A stretch of 64,000 nucleotides of DNA from Saccharopolyspora shandongensis (GCF_900106995.1 NZ_FNOK01000006.1:124001-188000), one strand, 5' to 3'. Numbered from the stretch's first letter, positions 9,403 through 19,401 are shown. Program-made: numbers and translations. Notes: a model not told the origin generated them from the sequence alone.

Positions 9403-9819
9403 GTCTTGCTCGTCGGCTCGGGGGCGCCGACGAGGGGCCACGCTACGTAGCGGGAAACCGAGGACCAAACCATCAGCGAGTGGCCATCGTCATAGAAACG
9501 TCGACAAGATCGGCGCGATTGCGCGGTTTTTCCAGCTCATTTCTTGATCGACGATGAGCCCGCCCCGGGAAAACCAATCACCCACGGTGAGACATGAGCC
9601 ACCACTCACCCAATTGAGTGCTCACAGAGCGTCCGCGACCGCATTCGATCAGTTCACCTGGACACGTCGATCGGGCCGGGCAAAAGCTCTGCGCCTCGTC
9701 CGAAGAGCCCGAATTGCCGAATAGCGGTGAGCGGCCTTGGCCATGCGCTCGCTGATCACCTTGTTCGGCGCGCTTTCTTCGTAGGCTGAAACCCCACATG
9801 TGATGGACAGGAGGCCCAG
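9403..9819. other. rpf / alkD divergent intergenic region
   Basis: No gene is supported here. It holds the rpf promoter region (minus strand) and the start region of the AlkD-like gene (plus strand). A perfect 12-base palindrome CGCTACGTAGCG lies at 9441-9452, upstream of the riboswitch. CACTCA/TGAGTG arms at 9603-9620 form a second inverted repeat. Either may bind a regulator; neither matches a site I can name. Confidence 0.45.
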
Positions 9820-10491
9820 GTGGCTGAGACGTCGGTGGCCGAGGTGATGGCCGAGCTGGCCGCGCTCGAGGACCCGAAGGCGCGCAAGGTGAACGAGAAG
9901 CACGGTGACGATCACGGTGTGAACCTCGGCAAGCTGCGTGCGCTCGCGAAGCGGCTGAAGACGCAGCAGGAACTCGCGCGCCGGCTCTGGGAGACAGATG
10001 ACACCGCCGCGAAGCTGCTGGCGACCCTGATCTGCCGCCCGAAGGCTTTCGAGCGCGACGAGTTGGACGCCATGTTGCGTGCTGCGCGCACCCCCAAGGT
10101 GCACGACTGGCTCGTGAACTACGTGGTGAAGAAGAACCCGCACGCCGAAGAGCTGCGCCTGGCCTGGTTCGCCGATTCCGATCCAGTGGTCGCGAGCGCC
10201 GGCTGGGCGCTGACGACCGAACGCGTGGCGAAGAAACCCGAGGGCCTCGACCTCGCGGAACTGCTCGACGTCATCGAGGCGGAGATGAAGGACGCCCCGG
10301 ACCGCCTGCAGTGGGCGATGAACAGCTGCCTGGCCCAGATCGGGATCAGCCACGCCGAGCACCGCGCCCGTGCCCTGGACATCGGTGAGCGCCTGGAGGT
10401 GCTCAAGGACTACCCGACCCCGCCGAACTGCACGTCGCCGTTCGCACCCGTCTGGATCACCGAGATGGTGCGCCGACAGCACGACGAGTAG
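9820..10491 (+). CDS. DNA alkylation repair protein (AlkD-like HEAT-repeat)
   Basis: This 223-residue, wholly helical protein belongs to the AlkD superfamily of HEAT-like repeat DNA glycosylases. Characteristic stretches are GVNLGKLRALAKRLKTQQEL, LWETDDTAAKLLATLI, and DWLVNYVVKKN. These enzymes excise alkylated bases without base flipping. GTG 9820 follows ACAGGAGGCCCAG. It stands alone, followed by a terminator. Which catalytic Asp/Trp residues are conserved relative to Bacillus AlkD needs an alignment, so the enzymatic activity is inferred from family. Confidence 0.8.
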   Translation: MAETSVAEVMAELAALEDPKARKVNEKHGDDHGVNLGKLRALAKRLKTQQELARRLWETDDTAAKLLATLICRPKAFERDELDAMLRAARTPKVHDWLVNYVVKKNPHAEELRLAWFADSDPVVASAGWALTTERVAKKPEGLDLAELLDVIEAEMKDAPDRLQWAMNSCLAQIGISHAEHRARALDIGERLEVLKDYPTPPNCTSPFAPVWITEMVRRQHDE

Positions 10492-10599
10492 GAAGCCTCG
10501 CGCTGAGGCCTTTAACCTGCAGTGGCCTCTACCCAGCCGCTGTTGCGGAACGATGTGTAATTTCATTCAGGACTGAACTTATAGATACTACAAACCTGC

Positions 10600-10636
10600 A
10601 AGGGCGCCTCCTGCGATGCCGGCAAGAGGCGCCCTT
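10600..10636 (+). terminator. Bidirectional terminator hairpin
   Basis: AAGGGCGCCTC (10600-10610) pairs perfectly with GAGGCGCCCTT (10626-10636) and is followed by TTCGG. It lies between the AlkD-like gene (plus) and the end of the ABC permease gene (minus). Confidence 0.85.
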
Positions 10637-10664
10637 TCGGCTTCTGGCTACTCGTCCGGTGCGG

Positions 10665-13001
10665 TCACTCGGTGCGGAGGCCCGTCGGGTGGGCGGCTCG
10701 GCCGAGCGCCGGGAGGGTCAGCGCCGTTACGACCAGGACCGCCGCTGCCGCGAACGCGAAGAGGCCGAGCATGCCGGGCAGGTCGAAGACGATCCGTCCT
10801 CTCAAGCTGTTCGTGGCCACCGCCGTCAGCGTGCCGAGCAGCATGCCGACCACCGTCGCCAGCGCCGTTGCGACGAGCATCGGGACCGCGTTCTGCAGGA
10901 GTTGCGACCGCCGCAGGGTTCGCCTCGGGACGCCCACTGCCCCGAGCACGGCCAGCGGCCTGCGTCGTTCCTGGATCTGCTCGGCCGCCGAGACGAACAG
11001 GCTGCACCCGATGAGCGCGAAGGTGAGCAGCGCGCCCGCCAGCAGCGCGGCGCGGATCGCGGCCACGGCCGACTCCTCCTCCGCAGCCATGCTGCTGCTT
11101 CCGGTCGTCGTGATCCATGCGCTGTAATCGGCGAAATGTGCCGCGGCGACGTTGCGGAGGCGATCGCTCAGGTCGTTCGGGGCCGCCTGGTTGAGACGGA
11201 TGTACGCCTCCAGGTTCTGGGCTTCCGCCGGGACGCCCGCGGCTGGGGTCAAGACCATCGCGATGTCGTCGGCGCCGAACCTGAACGGCACGGTCGCCGG
11301 CCGCACCGACTCCGGCACGTCCCAGGCCGGCGGTGGCGTGCTGGCGCGGAATTCCATGCCGAACGACGATTCCACGAGCTCGACGCGCTCGCCTGGTCGC
11401 AGCGGGCTGCGCCCTGCCGGGACGAACGCGTCGCCGTCCCGGCAGTCCGGCACCGAGAGCAACCGGGCGATCTGCGCGCAGTCGGCGATGAGCAACGTCC
11501 CGGTCGCCGGGTCCTTCTTTCCCGTGACCTGGGCCGTCGTCGCGACCTGCACGTCGTCGATGCCGGGCAGCGACCGCACTTCCTGCTCGATCCGCCCGAT
11601 CTCGGCGGCATCGGCGGGTCGTTCGCCGGTGATCCGTCCCTCGGCCGACGCCGGTTGCACCGCTTCGCGTGGAGTGTTGCGGTCCGCGCGTTCGGCTTCG
11701 ACCGTGGCCACCAGCGTCTGCAGGGCGATCACGCCCGCGACCACGACGGCGATCGCGCTGACCGACCGCGCGGCGGGGCCGCTGGCCAGCTGCAGCCGTC
11801 CGATCGCCAGCTGCCACGCCGTCGAGCCGCCGCGCAGGCGTCCGACCGCGCGCTCGACGCACCACGGGAGCAGCACCGGGATCCCGACCAGCACGAGCAC
11901 CACGGAGACGACGAACAGCGGGAGGTCGTCCACGCTGTCGAAACCGGCGGCGACGGCCAGCAATCCCAGCAGGCCCAGCCCGAGCGGCACCAGGCGCCAG
12001 CCCAGGCGACGCCGCCGCGACACCGTCCGGCGGGTCACGTCCAGCGGGTCGGCGATGGCCTGCGCCAGGGAACCGATCGTGACCACGACGGCGACGGCCG
12101 GGATGCCTGCGGTCACGAGCAGGGCGAGCCACCACACCGGGGTGATGTCGAATTCGAAGACGGCGGTCCGCACGACGGTCACCCCACTGGCCAACGTCCT
12201 CCCGAGGAAGAACAGCGCCCAGCCCAGCACGACGCCCAGCAGCGCGCCCGCCAGCGCTTCACCCGCCGCCATCCGGCGGATCTGCTCGCCGCCGGCACCG
12301 ACCAGCCGCATCGCCGACAGCCGGCGCTGCCGCGCGGTCTCGGCCAATCGCGTGGTGGCCGCCACGTACACCACGATTGGCACCAGCAGCGCGGCCAGGC
12401 CGAGGGCGAGCATGAGCCACTCGTCCGTGGAGAACGTCGTGCGACTGTGCCCCGGGGCCTCCCCGAAGTGGTCCACCACCCCGCTGACGCTGCTGCTCTG
12501 CGGCGAAAGCGCGTCGGTTCCGGCGTAGAAGAAGAGCTCGTTGGGGGCGATCAGGCCCTCGTCGGCGATGACGCCGACCACGTTGGGGAACCTCGGCTGC
12601 AGCAACGCACCGTCCGGTCCGGAGAGGATTTCCTGCAGCGCCGGCGAGACGACCACCTCTCCCGGACGCGGGTTCTGGCGCAGCCCGGGAGCAACCGGCC
12701 CGTCGGGACGCAGGTTCTGCACCCACACCCCCTGCACCCACTCCTCCCGGAACTGCGTTGAGGTCTCCGCCACCAGCACCGAGGCGCCGTCCCCGACGGC
12801 GGCGCCGGCACCCCACCGCGCGTCGAATCGGGCGTCGCTGGAGGCGTTGACGTTCGGGATCGAGGCCGCCGCCAGCAGCAGCGCCACGCCGAGCCCGACA
12901 CCCGCGGCGGTGACCACCAGTCGTCCCCACGCCCGCCGGCCGGTCACCGCCAGGCGGAGCCCGAAGGCCAGGTCCCGCATCCAGTCCTGCGCAGTCGTCA
13001 T
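10665..13001 (-). CDS. ABC transporter permease, FtsX/MacB type
   Basis: 778 residues with an N-terminal membrane anchor (RLVVTAAGVGLGVALLLAAASI), a roughly 200-residue extracytoplasmic domain, three helices forming a first FtsX domain (around 240-380), a further pair and second outer domain, and a C-terminal FtsX domain. This is the duplicated FtsX layout of MacB/LolCE-like mechanotransmission exporters. ATG 13001 overlaps the ATPase stop by 4 bases. The operon is padR-ATPase-permease. Substrate is unknown; peptide or antibiotic export or cell-envelope stress are typical roles. Confidence 0.88.
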   Translation of the reverse strand: MTTAQDWMRDLAFGLRLAVTGRRAWGRLVVTAAGVGLGVALLLAAASIPNVNASSDARFDARWGAGAAVGDGASVLVAETSTQFREEWVQGVWVQNLRPDGPVAPGLRQNPRPGEVVVSPALQEILSGPDGALLQPRFPNVVGVIADEGLIAPNELFFYAGTDALSPQSSSVSGVVDHFGEAPGHSRTTFSTDEWLMLALGLAALLVPIVVYVAATTRLAETARQRRLSAMRLVGAGGEQIRRMAAGEALAGALLGVVLGWALFFLGRTLASGVTVVRTAVFEFDITPVWWLALLVTAGIPAVAVVVTIGSLAQAIADPLDVTRRTVSRRRRLGWRLVPLGLGLLGLLAVAAGFDSVDDLPLFVVSVVLVLVGIPVLLPWCVERAVGRLRGGSTAWQLAIGRLQLASGPAARSVSAIAVVVAGVIALQTLVATVEAERADRNTPREAVQPASAEGRITGERPADAAEIGRIEQEVRSLPGIDDVQVATTAQVTGKKDPATGTLLIADCAQIARLLSVPDCRDGDAFVPAGRSPLRPGERVELVESSFGMEFRASTPPPAWDVPESVRPATVPFRFGADDIAMVLTPAAGVPAEAQNLEAYIRLNQAAPNDLSDRLRNVAAAHFADYSAWITTTGSSSMAAEEESAVAAIRAALLAGALLTFALIGCSLFVSAAEQIQERRRPLAVLGAVGVPRRTLRRSQLLQNAVPMLVATALATVVGMLLGTLTAVATNSLRGRIVFDLPGMLGLFAFAAAAVLVVTALTLPALGRAAHPTGLRTE

Positions 13002-13708
13002 CGGGCCACCCCGGCGACCTGGGTGCTGCCGTCACGGAGCACGATCTCCCGGTCCGCGTAGGCGGCGACGCGCGGTTCGTGGGTCACCAGCACCACCGCC
13101 GCGCGGGCGCCCCGCACGGCGCGCGTCAGCAGCTTCATCACCTGCTCGCCACCGGCGGAGTCCAGCGCCCCGGTCGGCTCGTCGGCGAAGATCACCTTGG
13201 GCTCGGCGACCAGCGCCCTGGCCAGCGCCGCGCGCTGGCCCTGACCACCGGAGATGTCGCCGGGGCGAGAACGGGCCACGTCGGCGATCCCCAGCTCTTC
13301 CAGCCACAACGCGGCCTTGGACTCCGCTTCGCGGCGCGCCACTCCGGACAGCCGCAGCGGCAGCGCCACGTTCTCCCGCACCGTCAGCTCCGGCACCAGC
13401 TGCCCGAACTGGAAGACGAAGCCGAACTCCTCGCGGCGCAGGGCGCTCCGCCGCTCGTCGGACAGCGTCGTCAGCTCCGTGCCGCGGTAGCTGACCTGGC
13501 CCGACTCCGGCAGGCGGATGCCGGCCAGGCAGTGCAGCAGGGTCGACTTTCCGGAACCGGACGCGCCCATCACCGCGACGATCTCCCCTGCCTCGACGGA
13601 CAGGGACACGCCGCGCAGCGCCGGCGTCGGGCCGAAGGACAGGTGCAGGTCCGTGCCGCGCAGCAGCGGTTCGGCTGCGGGCGCCTGGGTCACCGCTGGT
13701 TCGGTCAC
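12998..13708 (-). CDS. ABC transporter ATP-binding protein (LolD/MacB type)
   Basis: This 236-residue ATPase has Walker A GASGSGKST, signature loop ISGGQGQRAALARAL, Walker B VIFADEPTGALD and the H-loop VTHEPRVAA. The EPTGALDS form of Walker B is typical of MacB/LolD-type ATPases that partner FtsX permeases. GTG 13708 is chosen because AGGAGG lies 7 bases upstream and the start overlaps the PadR stop as GTGA. Confidence 0.93.
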   Translation of the reverse strand: MTEPAVTQAPAAEPLLRGTDLHLSFGPTPALRGVSLSVEAGEIVAVMGASGSGKSTLLHCLAGIRLPESGQVSYRGTELTTLSDERRSALRREEFGFVFQFGQLVPELTVRENVALPLRLSGVARREAESKAALWLEELGIADVARSRPGDISGGQGQRAALARALVAEPKVIFADEPTGALDSAGGEQVMKLLTRAVRGARAAVVLVTHEPRVAAYADREIVLRDGSTQVAGVAR

Positions 13709-14229
13709 TGGGAAACCTCCTGGGCGAGCGGTTCGAGGCGGGTCACGGCGAGTTCGAGCCACCGCAGGTCCGCCTCCAGGTGGAAGAGGGTGTAGTCGTG
13801 CACCAACTGCTCGCCGGGCTCGGCTTCGACCTTGCGACGGGTCAGTTCGCGCATGCGGGCCAGGTGTGCGCCGCGCTGGCGGTCGAGCACCTCCGTCGCG
13901 TCACGACCGGAGCGGACGGCGAGGACGACCTTGGCGTAGAGCGTGTTGTGGAGTTCCGCCACGGGCTTCTCCGGAGTGGACAGCCACTCCTCGATCCGGC
14001 GCCTGCCGGCCTCGGTGATCGAGTAGCGCTTGCGGTCCGGTCCCCCGCCGGACTCGACTCCGTCCACTTCGACCAGTTCGTCCCGCAGCAGCCGGGACAG
14101 CGTCGAGTAGACCTGCCCGTAGGCCAGCGACTTCGCGTGCCCGAAGCTCTCGTCGTAGGCGCGCTTCAAGTCGTATCCGTAGCTGGGGCCACCTTCCAGC
14201 AGCCCCAGCAAGGTGAGACTGATCGACAT
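13705..14229 (-). CDS. PadR-family transcriptional regulator
   Basis: 174 residues. The N-terminal winged helix (LTLLGLLEGGPSYGYDLKRA, then GQVYSTLSRLLRDELVE) is followed by the PadR C-terminal coiled dimerisation region (residues 90-170). It is the first gene of the exporter operon and overlaps the ATPase by 4 bases. The upstream region lacks a ribosome site, and a TATAGT box ends 7 bases before the ATG, so the mRNA is probably leaderless. It most likely represses its own operon from the palindrome at 14238-14269. Confidence 0.9.
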   Translation of the reverse strand: MSISLTLLGLLEGGPSYGYDLKRAYDESFGHAKSLAYGQVYSTLSRLLRDELVEVDGVESGGGPDRKRYSITEAGRRRIEEWLSTPEKPVAELHNTLYAKVVLAVRSGRDATEVLDRQRGAHLARMRELTRRKVEAEPGEQLVHDYTLFHLEADLRWLELAVTRLEPLAQEVSQ

Positions 14230-14237
14230 GTCGGCAA

Positions 14238-14269
14238 CTATACACGCGATGTATATAGCGAGTGTATAG
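14238..14269. promoter_or_regulatory. Probable PadR operator overlapping the exporter promoter
   Basis: CTATACAC (14238-14245) and GTGTATAG (14262-14269) form a perfect inverted repeat. Between them TATACA/TGTATA form a nested one, giving three overlapping half-sites. It covers the TATAGT -10-like box directly upstream of padR, so bound PadR would block the promoter. Confidence 0.75.
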
Positions 14270-14295
14270 ATGCCTGGGTCAGGCGAAACCGCTGG

Positions 14296-15195
14296 TCAGG
14301 CGCGTTCGCGTTGCGGCACCACGGTGTACCGGGGATCCCGGACCGACGCGCGACCGGCCTCGAAGACGGCGTACCGCGTCGCGGCGGCGGCCGCGGTCAG
14401 GCTCAGCCCCGAGGCGATCGCGGCCGCCCGGTTGCGCCCGGCGAACAGCGCCGCACCCGCGCCCAACGCGGTCAGCGCCCGGGCGGCGCGCCACACCGCG
14501 CCCGCGCGCCCCTGCCGGTAGACCTCGTCGACCAGCCCGATCCGCTGGTGCATGCGCTGCGCGGCCGCGAACTCCAGCGCCGCCCCGGCCACCGCCATCC
14601 GCCGCGCCGGGCCGGACTCGCCCGGTGCGGCGAGCATGCCGATCGCCCCGGCACTCGACACGGCGCTCCCGGCGAACAAGAACGGCAGCTCGCGGTACGC
14701 CTCGTGCCAGCCCGGGACCGCCGTATCGGACAGCAGCACCGCGGTGTAGGTCGTCATCGCGGGCGCGATCACCCCGGCCGTGGTGGCCGCCGCGCGCCCC
14801 AGGACCGGGAGCCGACCGGTGAGTTCGCTGGCCACAGCCGCGCTCGACAACGCCGAGAACGGCGCCAGGATCCAGGACCCGACGCTCAGCGGCGAGGTCG
14901 GCTTCAACACCCGGAGCATGTTCAGGAACCGCGCCGGGCGGCCGAGGTCGTGGATCAGCGCCCCGACGCTGGCCGTCGCGCCGACTGCCGCGGCCAGCCT
15001 GCCGGAGCGCGCCAGCCGCCCGTACCCGGCGAGGTCCGCGCACAGCGCCATCGCCGACGACGCCCCCGCGAGCCCGCCGAGGTAGAGGTACGCGGGAACG
15101 TCCGGCACCTTCCACACCGGCTGCTTGAGAACCGGGCGCCCGTAGTAGGACCGGAACTCCGCCTCGGGCACCATCAGCCGGTCGCCGCGCCTCAC
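14296..15195 (-). CDS. NrfD/PsrC-type membrane subunit of formate dehydrogenase
   Basis: A 299-residue (from GTG 15195) or 292-residue (from ATG 15174) polytopic protein with about eight hydrophobic helices, in the NrfD/PsrC family of quinone-interacting membrane anchors. Typical segments are YLYLGGLAGASSAMALCADLAG and LIHDLGRPARFLNMLRV. GTG 15195 overlaps the stop of the iron-sulfur subunit (GTGA). It should pass electrons from the iron-sulfur subunit to menaquinone. An NrfD anchor instead of cytochrome b556 is known from other actinomycete and deltaproteobacterial formate dehydrogenases. Confidence 0.85.
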   Translation of the reverse strand: MRRGDRLMVPEAEFRSYYGRPVLKQPVWKVPDVPAYLYLGGLAGASSAMALCADLAGYGRLARSGRLAAAVGATASVGALIHDLGRPARFLNMLRVLKPTSPLSVGSWILAPFSALSSAAVASELTGRLPVLGRAAATTAGVIAPAMTTYTAVLLSDTAVPGWHEAYRELPFLFAGSAVSSAGAIGMLAAPGESGPARRMAVAGAALEFAAAQRMHQRIGLVDEVYRQGRAGAVWRAARALTALGAGAALFAGRNRAAAIASGLSLTAAAAATRYAVFEAGRASVRDPRYTVVPQRERA

Positions 15196-16052
15196 CGCTT
15201 GCTCCCGAGGAAGCACCCGGCGATCACTGCCGCCGCGGTGAGCGCCGCGCCCGCCGCGTGCCGCCACATCGACGGCAGATCCCGCGTCGTCACCACCGGG
15301 TCCGGCGGCAGCCCGTACACCTCGGGCTCATCCAGCAGCAGGAAGAACGCGCCGTCGCCGCCGACCCCGTCGGCCGGGTCGTGCCCGTAAAGCCTGGCCT
15401 CGGGGACGCCCTGGGCGTGCAGTTCGTCGACGCGCCGTTGCGCGCGGTCGCGGAGCTCGTCGAGCGGGCCGTACTGGATGGACTCTGTCGGGCACGCCGT
15501 CGCGCAGGCGGGCATCAGCCCGGCGCCCAGCCGGTCCTGGCACAACGTGCACTTGGCCGCGCCGCCGGTGTCCGGCCGCACGTCGATCACCCCGTACGGG
15601 CAGGCGGGCACGCAGTAACCGCAGCCGTTGCACACGTCGTCCTGCACCAGGACCGTGCCGTGCTCGGTGCGGATCAGCGCGCCCGTCGGGCAGACGTCGA
15701 GGCATGCCGCGTGGGTGCAGTGCTTGCAGACGTCCGAGGACATCAGCCAGCGGACCTGGTCCTCGCCCATGCCCGGCATGCCCAGGTCCACTGTGGACCC
15801 GTGTTGTTCGACGAAGGCCACGTGCCGCCACGTCGTCGCGCCGAGCGCGCCGGTGTTGTCGTAGGACATCCCGGTGAGGTCGAGGCCGTCCTCGGGCAGC
15901 AGGTTCCACTCCTTGCAGGCGACCTCGCACGCCTTGCACCCGATGCACACGCTGGTGTCGGTGAAGAACCCGACGCGATCGGGGTGGTCCGGCGGGTAGC
16001 CGGCCTCCCCCGCCGGGTCCGCCAGCGGTCCGCTCAGCCGGTTCGCATCCAC
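15192..16052 (-). CDS. Formate dehydrogenase iron-sulfur (beta) subunit
   Basis: 286 residues with four Cys-rich ferredoxin clusters: CIGCKACEVAC, CKHCTHAACLDVCP, CNGCGYCVPACPYG and the split CTLC...ACATACPTESI, the arrangement of FdnH/HybA-type four [4Fe-4S] subunits. A C-terminal hydrophobic segment (AALTAAAVIAGCFLG) may anchor it to the membrane. The start is GTG 16052, five bases after the catalytic subunit stop, with GGAGG in the end of that gene. It relays electrons from the molybdenum subunit to the NrfD-like protein. Confidence 0.92.
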   Translation of the reverse strand: MDANRLSGPLADPAGEAGYPPDHPDRVGFFTDTSVCIGCKACEVACKEWNLLPEDGLDLTGMSYDNTGALGATTWRHVAFVEQHGSTVDLGMPGMGEDQVRWLMSSDVCKHCTHAACLDVCPTGALIRTEHGTVLVQDDVCNGCGYCVPACPYGVIDVRPDTGGAAKCTLCQDRLGAGLMPACATACPTESIQYGPLDELRDRAQRRVDELHAQGVPEARLYGHDPADGVGGDGAFFLLLDEPEVYGLPPDPVVTTRDLPSMWRHAAGAALTAAAVIAGCFLGSKR

Positions 16053-16056
16053 GCGC

Positions 16057-19000
16057 TCACTCGCCTCCTCGCCTCGGGTTGTCGGTGTGCTCCGTGCCGG
16101 TGCGCTCGGTGATCCCGGCGCGCCTCCGGTACTCCTCGACGTAGCGGATCAGCGCCGCGCCGCGCGGGCGGCGGCCCGGCCGGATGTCGCAGGCACCGGC
16201 CTTGGTCTCCATGATGTGCACGTTCGGGTCCAGCGCCACGTTGATCAGCTCGTTCGCCGCGTCGCCGACCGTCAGGCCGTTCGGCCCCCAGTGCCACGGG
16301 ATGCCGATCTGGTGGACGGTGCGCTCGCCGTGGCGCAGCGGCCGCATCCGGGCGGTCACCAGGACGCGGCCCTCGATGGCGCTGCGGGCGGTGACCACGG
16401 TCGCCCAGCCCAGGTGCTTCAGCCCGCGCTCGGCCGCCAGCGCCGGGGAGACCTCCAGGAACATCGCCGGCGCCAGCTCGGACAGGTGCGCCAGCCACCG
16501 GCTCATGCCGCCCGCGGTGTGGTGCTCGGTGAGCCGGAACGTGGTGAACACGTACGGGAACACCTCGCTGCCGGGTTCGGCGCCGCTGGGCTGGTAGCGG
16601 TTCTCCGGCCGCGAGCACACCTGCCGGGCCGGATTCCGCTGCTGGGCGGTGTGGATCCGGTTCTCCAGCGGCGATTCCTGCGGCTCGTAGTGCGTCGGCA
16701 GCGGGCCGTCGACCAGCCCTGCCGGGACGTAGAGCCAGCCGCGCCCGTCGCTCTGCATGATGAACGGCTCGGTGCCCGCGATGCCCTCGGGCCCGGTGGC
16801 GTCCGGGTCGGGCAGGTAGTCCGGCCGCTTGGCCCGGTCGAAGTCCGGGATGTCGTGGCCGGTCCACTCGCCGCGCTCGTCGTCCCACCAGACGTAGGCC
16901 TTCCGGTCGCTCCACGGCCGGCCGTCCGGATCGGCCGATGCCCGGTTGTAGAGCAGCCGCCGGTTCGCCGGCCACGCCCAGCCCCACTCCGGCGCGACCC
17001 ACGACTGCTCGCGGCCCGGGCGGCGCCGCGCGGACTGGTTGATCCCGTCGGCGAAAACGCCGCAGTAGATCCAGCAACCGCAGCGGGTGGAGCCGTCCGG
17101 GCGCAGCTGCGTGTAGGACGACAGCGGGTCGCCGGCGGCGTCGAAGCCGTTGATCTCCTGCAGCACGGCCGCCGCGCTCGGCTCCTGGATGTCGCCCTCG
17201 ACCGGGTAGTCCCAGGTCAGCTCCAGCAGCGCCCGGTCCCGCTCGGCGCCGGGTCCGAGCTTCTCCCGGATCCGCCGTCCCAGGTGGTAGTAGAACCACA
17301 GGTCGCTGCGCTGATCTCCCCGCGGTTCAACGGCTTTGTGGTGCCACTGCAGCAGCCGCTGGGTGTTGGTGAAGGTGCCGTCCTTCTCGGTGTGCGCCGC
17401 GGCGGGCAGGAAGAACACCTCGGTGCCGATGTCCTCGGTGCGCATCTCGCCAGTCTCGATCTCCGGGCCGTCCAGCCAGAAGGTGGCCGTCTCGATCAGG
17501 TTGAGGTCGCGCACCACCAGCCAGTCCAGGTTCGCCAGGCCCATCCGCTGCTGGCGGGCGTTCGCCGTGCCCACCGCCGGGTTCTCGCCGACGACGAAGT
17601 AGCCCTTGCAGCGCCCCTCGATCTGATCGATCGCGGTCTGGAAGGTGCCGTGGTCGCCGGTCAGCCGCGGCAGCCGGCCGAAGCAGAAGTCGTTGTCGGC
17701 CGTGGCGTGCTCGCCCCACCACGCCTTGAGCAGGCTGACCAGGTAGGACCGCATGTTCGCCCAGTAGCCGCGCGCGAGCTCGCCGGCCGCGACGAAGGTG
17801 TCGAGGTCGAAGTCGGCGTGCGCGTGCGGCATCGGGATGTAGCCGGGCAGCAGGTTGAACAGCGTCGGGATGTCGGTCGAGCCCTGGATGCTGGCGTGCC
17901 CGCGCAGCGCCAGGATCCCGCCGCCGGGCCGGCCGATGTTGCCCAGCAGCAGCTGCAGGATGGAGGCGGCGCGGATGTACTGCACGCCCACCGTGTGGTG
18001 CGTCCAGCCGACCGCGTAGGCGATCGCCGTGGTGCGATCCCGGCCGGAATTCGCCACGAGCTGCTCGGCCACCCACTCGAACTCCTCGCGCGGAACCCCG
18101 CACACCTCCTCCACCATCTCCGGCGTGTAGCGCGCGTAGTGCCGCTTGAGCAGCTGGAACACGCAGCGGGGATGCTGCAGCGTCGGGTCGGTCTCGGCGC
18201 GACCGCGGTAGACCGGGCCGCCCGCTCCGGTGCTCTCCGGGCGGCTGGCGTCGCGCTCGCGTCCGTGCGGCGTCGTGGGCACCGCGGTCTCCGGGCCGTG
18301 GCCGCCGACCGACGGCACCGCGGAACTGCCCTCGTACTGCCAGCTCGTCGTGTCGTAGCTGCCCGCCTCGGCGTCGAAGCCGGAGAAGACGCCGTCGAGG
18401 TCCTCGGTGTCGCGGAAGTCCTCGCCCACGATCATCGGGGCGTTCGTGTAGGCCACGACGTAGTCGTGGAAGTAGGCGTCGTTGGTCAGGACGTGGTTGA
18501 TCAGCGCGCCGAGGAACGCGATGTCGCTGCCCGCGCGCAGCGCGACGTGCCGGTGCGCCAGCGCCGAGGTGCGGGTGAAGCGCGGGTCGACGTGGATGAT
18601 CGTGGCGCCGCGCCGCTTCGCCTCCACCACCCACTGGAAGCCGACCGGGTGCGCCTCGGCCATGTTGGACCCCTGGATGAGGATGCAGTCGGCGTTGGCG
18701 AGGTCCTGCTGGAACGTGGTGGCGCCGCCGCGCCCGAACGAGGTGCCCAGACCGGGCACCGTGGAGGAGTGTCAAATGCGGGCCTGGTTCTCCACCTGGA
18801 TCGCGCCGAGGGCGGTGTAGAGCTTCTTCATGAGGTAGTTCTCCTCGTTGTCGAGGGTCGCTCCTCCGAGGCTCGCGATGCCCATCGTGCGCCGCAGCGG
18901 CCGGCCGTCGGCGTCGGCGTCCTGCCAGGTGGCGGCCCGGGTGGCCAGCACCCGGTCGGCGATCATGTCCAGCGCGGTGTCGAGGTCAAGGTCCTCCCAG

Positions 19001-19332
19001 CCGGTGCCGTGCGGCCGGCGGTAGCGGATCTTGGTCTGGCGCAGCGCCGAGGTCACGAGCTCGCGGCTCGCCGAGCCCTTGGGACACAGCCGGCCGCGGC
19101 TGATCGGCGAATCGGGATCGCCCTCGATCTGGGTGACCGCACCGTCCCGGGCGAAGACCCGCTGGCCGCAGCCCACCGCGCAGTACGGGCACACCGAACG
19201 GACCACCGCGTCGGCGTCCTCGGTGCGCGCCCGCAGCTCATCGGTGCGCCGCGACCGGGCCGCCGGGCCCCTGCCCAGCGGATCCGTCCCGGTCAGCTGG
19301 CGAACCACCGGCCAACGCAACCACTCCGCCAT
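16057..19332 (-). CDS. Selenocysteine-containing formate dehydrogenase, catalytic subunit
   Basis: One gene read through an in-frame TGA (18774-18772), giving 1091 residues with Sec at position 187 from ATG 19332, which has GGGAG 7 bases upstream. Residues 48-83 bind a [4Fe-4S] cluster (CPYCAVGC and RLCPKG). The Sec context NQARI-Sec-HSSTVPGLGTSFGRGG matches E. coli FdnG (NQARV-Sec-HGPTV). Molybdopterin-binding stretches follow, for example GSNMAEAHPVGFQWV and the C-terminal DUF-like molydopterin-dinucleotide domain (PFVFTTFRLTEHHTAGG region). It oxidises formate to CO2, and Sec ligates Mo/W. I see no twin-arginine signal, so a cytoplasmic active site is likely, unlike E. coli FDH-N. Confidence 0.93.
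18742..18760 (-). promoter_or_regulatory. Bacterial SECIS element
   Basis: On the mRNA strand the UGA is followed by 11 bases and then GGUGCCC, loop GGUCU, GGGCACC: a perfect 7-bp stem. Spacing (11 nt) and apical loop (GGUCU) equal those I recall for E. coli fdhF, whose loop G and U contact SelB. It directs SelB-Sec-tRNA insertion at the adjacent UGA. Confidence 0.92.
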
Positions 19333-19401
19333 AGCCGCTCTCCCCACACGCGTGGTTCCAGGAGAAACCCGGCGGCCCGGAGGTGCAAGCTCAGAGCTCC
19401 C

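Noticed and set aside
9578..9799. A 73-codon minus-strand ORF in the rpf-alkD gap
   Set aside because: No ribosome site, no recognisable motif, and it lies within likely promoter DNA.
18759..18774. Formate dehydrogenase as two genes or a nonsense mutant
   Set aside because: The frame is continuous, the UGA stands where relatives have Sec or Cys, and a SECIS hairpin follows at the right distance.
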